64,000 nt of DNA from an uncultured Phycisphaerales bacterium (GTDB taxonomy: Bacteria > Planctomycetota > Phycisphaerae > Sedimentisphaerales > Anaerohalosphaeraceae), in contig CALMLO010000033.1 of NCBI GenBank assembly GCA_937868095.1, positions 1-64,000 of the forward strand, given 5' to 3'. The position numbers and the translations under genes are program-made. This document shows, in pieces, positions 9,198 to 16,974 of this stretch. Below the pieces are notes generated by a model that saw nothing but the letters and a program-made list of their open reading frames with translations, did no database searches and had not been told where the DNA came from. How positions within the stretch are numbered: the stretch's first letter is position 1; every line of letters begins with the position of its first letter.

Positions 9198-10379
9198 ATG
9201 GCCGAGCACTGGCTGAACATTCTGCTGTTCCTTCTGACGCTGGCCGCTCTTGTGACTCTAAGCGGACCGGCGAACCTGCGTCGGCGGCTCAGCCGTTTGT
9301 TTCCGGCTTTTCATCCGGAGCGTTTTGCCTGCCGGGTCCTGCTGGTTGAAGAGGAAAAGGATGCTGTTTACCGGGACGTGCTGAAAATTCAAATTCATGG
9401 CGCCATCCGTGCACCGCACAGCCGATGCGAAACAAACATCCTGATTCAGCTGACGGACGTTACGAAAAAAAACAGTGCCCCCAAACCAGTGCTGTGCCGA
9501 TATCCGGCGTGGTCTTCCGACGGAACACCCGCTTATCAGTACAAGTTTCACAACGGCCCGCTTCCGGCCCGTTTGTCTGTGCTGAAGGATTGGGTTACGG
9601 TAGCCGAAGTAGAGGTCAACGAGCTGGTTTTCCCTCGGCGCGGCCCAGCCCTTCTTGAATGCGAGGTGACGGTACTGGAAGAGGCCGTCGGCAAACCGCT
9701 GGCCAGCGCCCGCAGTCAGATTTCTCTGCTGTCCGGACAGTACGGATATGAGGAAATCCAGCAGCAGCGTCTGAGCAAGCAAACGGCGATGCAGCAGCTG
9801 GCCGAAGCTGTCTGGCACCTGACCGCCCCCAATCCTGCCGGCTGGGAACTGCTCTGTCAATGGCTGCAGCAGGGGCAGGAAACAGGGCCGCAGCCGCCCC
9901 CTCGCCCCAAATCGACTGAAGAAAGCACATCCGCCATGGAGGAGGCCTGCGAGCAGCTGCCGGGATACGCAGAGCCGGGCGACTGCTGTGGTATTTTTGA
10001 ACTGTGCATTCGAATCGCCGGCTCCGCTTCCAGGATTTCTCAATCCCTGCTGAAGACCCTCCGCTATATCGCGGAAAAACTGGAGATTCCCAAAGACCGA
10101 TACGAATCGCTGGTGCAGAAACACCTCACCGGCAAAGCTGAACAAATCGAAGAGCCGCTGACGCTGCTGGGACTCAGCGAAGAGATGTCCGAACAGCAAA
10201 TCATGGAGAAGCTGACCGCCGAATACCGCAAATGGAACGCGCGGGTGAACAATCCAGACGCAGCCGTCCGACAGCAGGCAGACCAAATGCTGAATCTCAT
10301 TGCCCAGTGCCGCAGCCGCTTGACCCGACGCGTTCAGTCGGCCGGCACTGATTCCAGAGCGTTATCTTCTGAAGGTTGA
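9198..10379 (+). CDS. Membrane-anchored TerB/J-like protein, HPD absent (DjlA-like layout)
   Basis: 393 residues from the ATG at 9198; a TTG at 9192 that overlaps the Hsp70 stop is an alternative. Residues 5-23 form one membrane helix. The middle (45-185) is beta-rich and unrecognised. Near 265-310, GIFELCIRIAGSASRISQSL with YIAEKLEIPKDRYESLVQKH resembles a TerB-type helical domain. Residues 323-377 follow a J-domain pattern (LLGLSEEMSEQQI, LTAEYRKWNAR, MLNLIAQCRSRL), but the HPD tripeptide is missing. The order helix-TerB-J is that of DjlA. I infer a membrane partner of the upstream Hsp70. The C-terminal end overlaps the convergent GH5 gene by 46 bases. Confidence 0.65.
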   Translation: MAEHWLNILLFLLTLAALVTLSGPANLRRRLSRLFPAFHPERFACRVLLVEEEKDAVYRDVLKIQIHGAIRAPHSRCETNILIQLTDVTKKNSAPKPVLCRYPAWSSDGTPAYQYKFHNGPLPARLSVLKDWVTVAEVEVNELVFPRRGPALLECEVTVLEEAVGKPLASARSQISLLSGQYGYEEIQQQRLSKQTAMQQLAEAVWHLTAPNPAGWELLCQWLQQGQETGPQPPPRPKSTEESTSAMEEACEQLPGYAEPGDCCGIFELCIRIAGSASRISQSLLKTLRYIAEKLEIPKDRYESLVQKHLTGKAEQIEEPLTLLGLSEEMSEQQIMEKLTAEYRKWNARVNNPDAAVRQQADQMLNLIAQCRSRLTRRVQSAGTDSRALSSEG

Positions 10380-11515
10380 CGTTCTCCAGCACTTGCAGCG
10401 GAATCGGGAAGGAGCAATTCTTCTGTGCGGCTCTCACAAGGCAAATCGTCATTGCGTTTTTCGTAGAGGTAATCCTTCACAAAACAGCCCATCTCATCAG
10501 GACCGCACCGCAGCGTCCAATCCGGATTGAACATTTTCGGCAGCCAGTCATAGCTGGCTACCCAGCAGGTGGTGCTGATTTTGTATTTTTCCGTCAATTC
10601 CATCAAGGGCCGGCCGTAATTATCAATAGTAGCCGGCGGGATGCGGTTGTGAGGGAAACTCCGGCTGAACCCCCATTCGCTCATAAAGACCGGATGTACC
10701 GAGACACAGCGGAGGAGATGGTCTTTGTACCATTGGGCGTTTTCGCTCAGCCAGTGCATAGGATAGATATGGGAGACGATCGCATAATTCCTGCCGCCAA
10801 GCGGGTCATTGATGGGATGGTCTGCTGCCGGGCCGATGATTTGCGAATAGTTGGCGCCGGCAATCAGCAGCAGCGTCCGCGGGGCATACTGCCGCACCAG
10901 ATTCACCCATTCCTGCATATCCTTGCGCACGCTCAGCCAGCATTCTTCATCGGTGCCGACTTTGTTGATCGGCTCGTTGAACAGTTCAAAAAGGACATGG
11001 CTGTCGCCGGCAAATCGCGGCGCCATATATTCCCAAAACTGACGGGTCGTCTGCCGGTGGTCAAACGTGTTTCCGATATAGTGCCAATCCACAATTGCAT
11101 ACAAACCTTTGGCGGCGCAATAATCCACGACCGGACGAAGCAGTTTTTCATAGAAATCATCGCGGCCCGGCTCAAAGGTCCACGGGCTTTTGTAATCTTC
11201 CTCGTCAGCCGGATAAATCGGAATACGAATCACCGTAGGATACCAGCCGGGCGAGGAGCCCTGGGGGTCGTCCCGATTGGTCAGCCGGTCAATCATCTGA
11301 ATGGCACCGCCGAACTCTTTTTCTGTGCCGCCTAAATCAATCAGCGACACCCCGCGCAGAACGACGATACAGCCGGCCGGGTCCTTCAGGACCGTGCCGT
11401 CAGCGTGCAGCCAGGGCGTCACAGCGGACGCCCAGCCCAGCCATACAAAAACACCCAGCACCACCCCGCCGCTCCAATCCCCAATGGCGGATGTCCGATT
11501 CTTTTTCCTCTTCAT
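10334..11515 (-). CDS. Secreted glycoside hydrolase family 5 endoglucanase-like
   Basis: 393 residues with a basic N-terminus and a hydrophobic segment at about 16-33, so it is secreted or anchored. The TIM-barrel GH5 marks are present: LRGVSLIDLGG, IVDWHY (about 141-146), the acid/base in FELFNEP (Glu181), SHIYPMHW and the nucleophile in FMSEWGF (Glu280). It probably cuts beta-1,4-glucan or a related polymer; substrate cannot be read from sequence. It begins 12 bases after the GH94 gene, preceded by GAGGCGGCC as ribosome site. The two likely act in series, cutting outside and phosphorolysis inside. Confidence 0.9.
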   Translation of the reverse strand: MKRKKNRTSAIGDWSGGVVLGVFVWLGWASAVTPWLHADGTVLKDPAGCIVVLRGVSLIDLGGTEKEFGGAIQMIDRLTNRDDPQGSSPGWYPTVIRIPIYPADEEDYKSPWTFEPGRDDFYEKLLRPVVDYCAAKGLYAIVDWHYIGNTFDHRQTTRQFWEYMAPRFAGDSHVLFELFNEPINKVGTDEECWLSVRKDMQEWVNLVRQYAPRTLLLIAGANYSQIIGPAADHPINDPLGGRNYAIVSHIYPMHWLSENAQWYKDHLLRCVSVHPVFMSEWGFSRSFPHNRIPPATIDNYGRPLMELTEKYKISTTCWVASYDWLPKMFNPDWTLRCGPDEMGCFVKDYLYEKRNDDLPCESRTEELLLPDSAASAGERQPSEDNALESVPAD

Positions 11516-11527
11516 TGGCCGCCTCTT

Positions 11528-13996
11528 TTATAGAGAGTTTTCAAGGGAACCCATTTCGGCCTCAACCTGCACGGTTTGGCCGGCTGGGTACACCGGCACA
11601 ACCTGCCCGGCTATCGGTTTTCCGTTCACGCAAAGCCGGCGGATGCCTTTCATGACGCCTGCCGAATTGTCCACACGAATTTCATACCAGCAGCCGCGAA
11701 ACAGCCGACGCACCCGAAAGCCCTTCCAATCCGCAGGAATGCATGGGTCGATGCAAAGGCCGTCATAGGTCGGACGGATGCCGAGAATATACTGGGTCAG
11801 GGCGGTAAAGGTCCAGGAGGCGGTTCCGGTCAGCCAGGAATTTTTGGCTTCGCCGGGAATCGGGGCATCTTTGCCGGAAATCGTCTGGGCAAAACAGTAC
11901 GGCTCGCAACGGTAAATATCCAGCCGGTCTTCTTTGGACGCCGGACAAATCCGCCGATACAGTTCCCAGGCCTTCTCCGCCTGTCCGAGAATTGTTTCCG
12001 CAATAATCACCCAGGTATTGTTATGGCAGAAGACGCTTGCGTTTTCTTTATAACCGGGCGGATAGGAAGTAATCTCTCCAAGATAATCGCGGTAAAATGT
12101 ATAGGCCGGCTGCACAAGCACCATCCCGTTTTCATCACTCAGGTACTCCCAGGCGCTGTCGAGGGCCTGGCGTGCCCGGCCGTCGTCCAGCCCCAGATGG
12201 GCCATGACGCCCCAGCCCTGCGTTTCGATAAAAATCTTGCCTTCATCGCAGGCCGCCGAGCCCACCGGTCTGGAAAAATGGTCGTATGCCCGCAAAAACC
12301 ACCGGCCGTCCCAGCCGAAGTTCATCACGGCCTCTTTCATCGCCTCGACTTCCTTTTCGTAAAATTCAGCTGCGTCGTTCTGCCCCCGCCGCCGCAGAAG
12401 GGCGGCCAGCTCACGAGCGCCGCAGATAAACAACTGAGCAACCATCACCGATTCGGCCTTGCCCTGCTGAATATCGCCGGCCAGCTGAAAACTTTCGCCC
12501 GGCGTCTGACTGAAGCAATTCAGATTCAAACAATCATTCCAGTCGGCATGGCCGATCAGCGGAAGACGATGCGGCCCTCGGTCGGCCAGAACCCGGCGGG
12601 CAGACTGGTGGAGATGGTCCAGCAGAGTCGTCCGCTCGGCGCTGCCCTCTTTATCCGCATAGCCAACCGGCGCATCAAGAATTGATTCGTCACCTGTCTC
12701 CTGAATATAGGCCGCCGTGGAAACAATCAGCCAAAGCGGGTCGTCGCTGAAGCCGGTTCCCGCCTCGTGATTGCCCTTTTTGGTGAGCGGCTGAAACTGA
12801 TGATAGCAGGTCCCGTCTGAGTTCTGCGCGGCCGCCAAATCGAGGATTCGCTGTCGGGCTCGCGAGCTGACCATGTGGACCGCCCCCAAAATGTCCTGAT
12901 TGGAATCCCGAAAACCCAGCCCCCGCCCGATTCCGGATTCAAAAAAACTGGCCGAGCGGGCCAGATTGAATGTAACCATGCACTGGTAAGGATTCCACGT
13001 ATTGACCATTCGGCGAACAAGAGGATTGTCGATGTCCACCTGAAAGGTTTGGAGGGTCTGGCCCCAATGCCGGCGAAGGCCGTTGAATTTCTCGTCGATT
13101 TGTTCAGGGGTCTCCAGCCGCCGGAGCAGGTCATAGCAGCGCTGTTTATTGAGCACGTTGGGGGCTGAAAATTTCCGGTCCTTCGGGTTTTCAAGATAGC
13201 CAAGGATAAAATGAAGCCGGCGGACCTGCCCGCCTTCAAGGGACAGTTGAAGATGGTGTGAGCCGATCGGCGCCCAGCCGTGCGCGAGACTATCGGCAGA
13301 AGTTCGCCGCAGAACAGCATCCGGACAGCCGTAATCATTCATATTGCCTAAAAACGCGTCCCGGCTGGTGTCAAATCCGACAATCGGTTCGCTGCAGGAG
13401 AAGAAGGCATAATGATTGCGCCGTTCGCGGTATTCGGTTTTGTGGTAAATCACGCTGCCCTCGATTTCCACTTCGCCGATGTTCCAGTTTCGCTGGAAGT
13501 TCGTCGCATCATCCCAGGCATCCCACAGACAGAACTCCGCATAACTGAACAAGTCGATGGTCTTTTTCCGCCGTCCCCGATTGGAGATTTGGACATCCCA
13601 GACCTCGGCATCTTCGTCGGGCGGCACAAAATAAGTTGTCTGAACCTCGATATCGCCCAGGCGGCCGGTAATGACCGTATAGCCCAGGCCATGGCGGCAC
13701 TGGTAAAAATCCAGCGGCTGACGCATCGGCTTAAAACCCGGATTCCACGTATGCCTGCCGTCACAAATATAGAGATAGCGGCCGGGATTATCCCTCGGCA
13801 CGGCATTATAAAAATACCGCGTCAGCCGGCGCAGGCGGGCATCCCGATAAAAACTGTATCCGCCGGCCGTATTGGAAATAATCCCCAGATAATCCTGAAA
13901 GCCGAGATAGTTTATCCAGGGCAGCGGAGTGTCCGGCCGGGTGATTACATATTCACGGGCTGCTTCATCAAAATAACCGTACTTGGATGCCTTCAT
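11528..13996 (-). CDS. GH94 cellobiose/cellodextrin phosphorylase
   Basis: 822 residues, normal for family 94. The N-terminal beta-sandwich begins with KYGYFDEAAREYVITRPDTP and is followed by the (alpha/alpha)6 barrel with the catalytic HADWNDCLN motif, the ETQGWGVMAHLG stretch and the IRPTYDGLCIDPCIP C-terminal fold. There is no signal peptide, so it acts inside the cell, splitting beta-glucosides with phosphate to give glucose 1-phosphate. AGGA lies 9 bases before the ATG. It is first in a two-gene unit with the GH5 gene. Chitobiose or laminaribiose phosphorylase specificity is not excluded. Confidence 0.93.
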   Translation of the reverse strand: MKASKYGYFDEAAREYVITRPDTPLPWINYLGFQDYLGIISNTAGGYSFYRDARLRRLTRYFYNAVPRDNPGRYLYICDGRHTWNPGFKPMRQPLDFYQCRHGLGYTVITGRLGDIEVQTTYFVPPDEDAEVWDVQISNRGRRKKTIDLFSYAEFCLWDAWDDATNFQRNWNIGEVEIEGSVIYHKTEYRERRNHYAFFSCSEPIVGFDTSRDAFLGNMNDYGCPDAVLRRTSADSLAHGWAPIGSHHLQLSLEGGQVRRLHFILGYLENPKDRKFSAPNVLNKQRCYDLLRRLETPEQIDEKFNGLRRHWGQTLQTFQVDIDNPLVRRMVNTWNPYQCMVTFNLARSASFFESGIGRGLGFRDSNQDILGAVHMVSSRARQRILDLAAAQNSDGTCYHQFQPLTKKGNHEAGTGFSDDPLWLIVSTAAYIQETGDESILDAPVGYADKEGSAERTTLLDHLHQSARRVLADRGPHRLPLIGHADWNDCLNLNCFSQTPGESFQLAGDIQQGKAESVMVAQLFICGARELAALLRRRGQNDAAEFYEKEVEAMKEAVMNFGWDGRWFLRAYDHFSRPVGSAACDEGKIFIETQGWGVMAHLGLDDGRARQALDSAWEYLSDENGMVLVQPAYTFYRDYLGEITSYPPGYKENASVFCHNNTWVIIAETILGQAEKAWELYRRICPASKEDRLDIYRCEPYCFAQTISGKDAPIPGEAKNSWLTGTASWTFTALTQYILGIRPTYDGLCIDPCIPADWKGFRVRRLFRGCWYEIRVDNSAGVMKGIRRLCVNGKPIAGQVVPVYPAGQTVQVEAEMGSLENSL

Positions 13997-14091
13997 ATTC
14001 TGTTATCCTGCCGCAATGGTAAGTAGTGGCTGGTTTTTCGACTATCTACAATATTTGCTTAGGGCTTTTCTGTAAAGTTTTTTCCGAAGAA

Positions 14092-14123
14092 ATAAAAAAA
14101 GGGCCTGCTTTTTCGGCAGGCCC
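14092..14123 (-). terminator. Rho-independent terminator (leftward)
   Basis: A perfect 8-bp stem GGGCCTGC (14101-14108) and GCAGGCCC (14116-14123) with a 7-base loop. Read leftward it is followed by seven T residues (14094-14100). It should stop transcripts from the FecR-like/carboxynorspermidine synthase side before they enter the GH94 gene. Confidence 0.85.
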
Positions 14124-14181
14124 ATCATCCTGTTTCCTGCGGAGCGGACTTGTCAAAAACATGCCGCCGCCATTAAGGATA

Positions 14182-14271
14182 ATACCCCTCCGCCAGTCAG
14201 TTCTGCGCCATAACGGCAAAATCCGCCAAATCAACCCGACAATAAGACGTGCTGTCTGGTTCAGGAATGCA
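14182..14271 (-). pseudogene. Remnant of a dockerin-like C-terminal repeat
   Basis: Read leftward, this stretch encodes YCRVDLADFAVMAQN, then a TGA (14197-14199), then LAEGYY. This is the planctomycete dockerin-like motif (compare VNLADFAQLAQQWL in the secreted protein at 30846-34316) with TGA where tryptophan TGG is expected. No open frame of useful length surrounds it and a dispersed repeat abuts it. It is probably the decayed tail of a secreted protein gene. Confidence 0.6.
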
Positions 14272-14322
14272 CGCCGCGCAAAATTCCCCCAAAACCCAAT
14301 TTTCGGCCCAAAAACCCAGAAA
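14268..14322 (+). repeat. Dispersed intergenic repeat, copy A
   Basis: About 55 bases beginning TGCACGCCGCG and ending GGCCCAAAAACCCAGAAA. It aligns with few changes and a short gap to the complement of 16523-16582 (copy B). The two copies are inverted and flank the FecR fragment and the carboxynorspermidine synthase gene. Confidence 0.65.
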
Positions 14323-14443
14323 CCTCATTTCACGGTAAGGACAGACAAAAATGCTTCAATGGAGAACAAAAATGTGCCCAAACTCCTTAACACTGCCAAG
14401 AAGAATCTTCCCCCCAGCCCTTTCTGAAACAGGGGGCTTATCA

Positions 14444-14749
14444 TCAGGAATGCTGAACCTTTTCGACCAGACCCTTGACCCCCAAGTCTGGACAAAAATA
14501 ACATCGGAGCATCGCACAAAGCATCATAAAATCAACATAATACGTCAGCGCCTCCGGGTCCGCACACAGCCATTTTTCAAGCCGATGAACGAACTTTCCC
14601 TCCAACTCCCCATCCTGCAGTTTCAGCAGCAGAATCCCCAGCCGATCCAGCCGTTTCAGCGGCGAATAGACAGGTTCAGTCGCCTCCGCCAGCAGATGAT
14701 TCAGTTCATCAATCTGCGACTGAATCGATTCAATTTCCTTCGGATTCAT
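14444..14749 (-). pseudogene. N-terminal fragment of a FecR/anti-sigma-like protein
   Basis: 101 codons from an ATG preceded by GGAG. The start MNPKEIESIQSQID, the helix GELEGKFVHRLEKWLCADPE and the segment ALTYYVDFMMLCAMLR match the N-terminal zinc-finger-like part of planctomycete FecR/LamG anti-sigma proteins, where a membrane helix, FecR domain and often a LamG domain should follow. Here the frame stops 14 residues later, with no trace of those domains. A longer reading to 14965 is open, but its extra 72 residues look non-coding. It may be a decayed gene or a retained short peptide; no ECF sigma gene lies next to it. Confidence 0.55.
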
Positions 14750-14961
14750 CTCCACAATTCCTTGCCTCCATTTTTCAACTGCTTCCGATTTGGCGGAGGG
14801 TTGATACGTGTTTAAAAATCTCCTTCCAATGAAATATCGGCTATTGAAAAGCCGCTCTAAAGAAAAAATAGACAGAAAAACAATAGCAGACAAAGAACGT
14901 CCCCAACCTCCTGTTCGGCCGCACTCCTTATCCCCCTTATTTACCCCTCCGGCCGCACTCT
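14750..14961. other. Intergenic region with a short direct repeat
   Basis: 212 bases between the FecR fragment and the stop of the next leftward gene. CGGCCGCACTC occurs twice (14916-14926 and 14950-14960), and a small stem CGGCT/AGCCG occurs near 14837-14853. No promoter was clearly recognised. Confidence 0.4.
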
Positions 14962-16152
14962 TCATCCTTCTAAGGTCTTGCCCTCAAGAACCTTCCACGG
15001 CAGGCCGTAACGATTGAGGTCTTCCATGAAAGGATCCGGATCAAATTGTTCCATATTGAACACCCCTTGCCCCCTCCACTTGCCCTCAAGCATCATCTTG
15101 GCGCCGATCATCGCCGGCACACCCGTTGTGTACGAGACGGCCTGCGCTCCCACCTCCCGAAAACAGGCGGCGTGATCGCAGACATTATAAATCATCATCC
15201 GGCGGCGCCGGCCGTCTTTGACGCCGTCAAAAATGCAGCCGATGCATGTCTTGCCTTTGTAGTTGACCCCAAGCGAACCCGGGTCCGGCAGAACCGCCTT
15301 CAAAAACTGCAGCGGAACAATCTGATGCCCCTCATACTCCACCGGATCAATCCGCGTCATCCCCACATTCTGCAGTACACGAAGATGCGTCAGATACGAC
15401 TCGCCGAACGTCATCCAAAACCAAATCCGCTTGAGCCCCCGAATGTACTTGACCAGCGATTCAAGTTCCTCATGATAGAGCAGATACGAAGCCCGCGGCC
15501 CCACCTCCGGATAATCAATCTCCTTTCGGATGCTCATCGGCTCCACTTCAACCCAGCGTCCATTTTCCCAATAGCGGCCCTTCTGGGTAATTTCCCGAAT
15601 ATTGATTTCCGGATTAAAGTTGGTTGCAAACGGATGCCCATGCTCGCCGGCATTGCAGTCCACAATATCGATCGAATGAATCTCATCATAAAAATGCTTT
15701 TGCGCATAGGCACAGAATACATTGGTCACTCCCGGGTCAAACCCGCTGCCGAGCAGCGCCATAATGCCGGCCTGCGCATAACGCTCATGGTAGGCCCACT
15801 GCCATTTATACTCAAACCTGGCCACATCCGGCGGTTCATAATTGGCCGTATCCAGATAATCGACTTTCTCCGCCAGGCAGGCATCCATAATCGGCAGGTC
15901 CTGATACGGCAGGGCCACGTTTATCACCAGCGAGGGTTTGTGCTTGCGGATGAGAGCGGCCACCTGCCCTGCATCATCCGCATTCACCTGCTCCGTCCGA
16001 ATCGGCCGGCTCACCTCGGATGCGATCTTGTCGCATTTGCTCTTCGTCCGGCTGGCCAGGACGATTTCGCTGAAAACCTCCGGCACCTGAGCACACTTCC
16101 TGACCACCACATTGCCGACTCCGCCGGCCCCGATAATCAGCACCTTCGCCAT
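14962..16152 (-). CDS. Carboxynorspermidine synthase (dehydrogenase)
   Basis: 396 residues from the ATG at 16152, chosen because GAGGGG lies just upstream and the Rossmann motif starts at once (KVLIIGAGGVGNVV). It belongs to the saccharopine dehydrogenase-like family. The GSGFDPGVTN, NFNPEINIREI and VPAMIGAKMMLEGKW segments fit carboxynorspermidine synthase, which joins aspartate semialdehyde to a diamine with NADPH in the alternative spermidine route. The decarboxylase partner nspC is not in the window. A lysine-pathway saccharopine reductase is a less likely alternative. Confidence 0.85.
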   Translation of the reverse strand: MAKVLIIGAGGVGNVVVRKCAQVPEVFSEIVLASRTKSKCDKIASEVSRPIRTEQVNADDAGQVAALIRKHKPSLVINVALPYQDLPIMDACLAEKVDYLDTANYEPPDVARFEYKWQWAYHERYAQAGIMALLGSGFDPGVTNVFCAYAQKHFYDEIHSIDIVDCNAGEHGHPFATNFNPEINIREITQKGRYWENGRWVEVEPMSIRKEIDYPEVGPRASYLLYHEELESLVKYIRGLKRIWFWMTFGESYLTHLRVLQNVGMTRIDPVEYEGHQIVPLQFLKAVLPDPGSLGVNYKGKTCIGCIFDGVKDGRRRRMMIYNVCDHAACFREVGAQAVSYTTGVPAMIGAKMMLEGKWRGQGVFNMEQFDPDPFMEDLNRYGLPWKVLEGKTLEG

Positions 16153-16522
16153 AAAACCCCTCACGTCTCAAAACCAGACTTGCCTTGCTCACGCCGCGGG
16201 GAGTATACTCAATATTCTTCAAGAATTCAACCGTTTCTCTCCCGCGGTTTCGCTCCCTATCCTTAATTCAGCGGTTCAGCCCCCCTTGGCCCATACGTGA
16301 AGTTCTCCGGTGATTTTGATTTCCCCGGCAGTCTCTTTCTGCGGTATGATTTTTCCATCGAACGTGGGGATCGGCAAATTGAAGGAAGTCATAATGATGG
16401 GGAAACGGCTGCGGCAGTTGAAGAAGGCACCGGCAAGGGCTGAGGGGTTTTGGGGCTGGTGCATCGTGGGGGGCTGGGTTTTCCAAGGGTGTTTGGCGGG
16501 GGGTGTTGTCAAAAATGGCTGT

Positions 16523-16582
16523 TTTCTGGGTTTTTGGGCTGAAAATGGGGTTTTTGGGGAAATTTGCGCACCGCGGCGTGCA
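16523..16582 (-). repeat. Dispersed intergenic repeat, copy B
   Basis: The complement of this stretch starts TGCACGCCGCGGTGCGC and ends AGCCCAAAAACCCAGAAA, matching copy A at 14268-14322 in opposite orientation with a small insertion and a few substitutions. The similarity lies in non-coding sequence. Confidence 0.65.
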
Positions 16583-16585
16583 GGC

Positions 16586-16676
16586 GGCGCGCATTTTAAA
16601 GCCACTTAAAAACGGCCGCGCGCATTTTAAAGCCGGATTTTGAACCTGCGGAGGCGTCGGCGCGCATTTTTGAGCC
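16586..16676. repeat. Three spaced copies of a short GCGCGCATTTT repeat
   Basis: Copies at 16586-16603, 16617-16634 and 16659-16676 share the core GCGCGCATTTTAAAGCC; the third reads GCGCGCATTTTTGAGCC. Start-to-start spacing is 31 and 42 bases, so the first interval is not a multiple of three, which argues against a coding repeat. They lie next to repeat copy B. Confidence 0.6.
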
Positions 16677-16946
16677 AGTTGAAAAGGGCTGCGGAGGGGG
16701 TTTGGGGGAAATTGCTGAGAATTCAATGGAGAGGCGGATTGGGGGGCCGGTTGGGAAGGGCTGAGAGGGGACAATGGAGAGGAAGTGGAGGGGGAAGATC
16801 TGAAATGATGGGGTAAATGGAGGGGGGTTGAGGCGGATGGGGTTTGTCGGGTTGTGCTCCTTCTGCTGCCCATTTTAATTCCTTTAATTCCTATACCTTG
16901 CGGCTCCTTGGGGCCGGATGTCTGCTCCTTCGTCATTCAAGCGGGT

Positions 16947-16974
16947 ATTATACCATATATGATTTTGAAATCAA
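16947..16974 (-). promoter_or_regulatory. Leftward promoter upstream of a long untranslated region
   Basis: On the minus strand, TTGATT (16969-16974), a 16-base spacer and TATAAT (16947-16952) form a near-consensus promoter. It faces about 790 bases of non-coding sequence before the carboxynorspermidine synthase gene, so it would give a very long leader or a separate RNA. Confidence 0.55.

Larger units (their letters stand above)
13997..14443. other. Gene-poor region between GH94 and the FecR fragment
   Basis: 447 bases without an intact gene. It holds the leftward terminator, the dockerin-like remnant and repeat copy A described separately. The remaining sequence (about 14323-14443) shows nothing I recognise. 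Confidence 0.6.

Noticed and set aside
14026-14427. Rightward 133-codon frame in the gap after GH94
   Set aside because: It spans the leftward terminator, the dockerin-like remnant and repeat copy A, and has no ribosome site or homology.
16268-16936. Leftward 222-codon frame in the repeat zone
   Set aside because: Pro/Ser-rich low-complexity translation that spans non-coding repeats with spacing not divisible by three; no recognisable domain.
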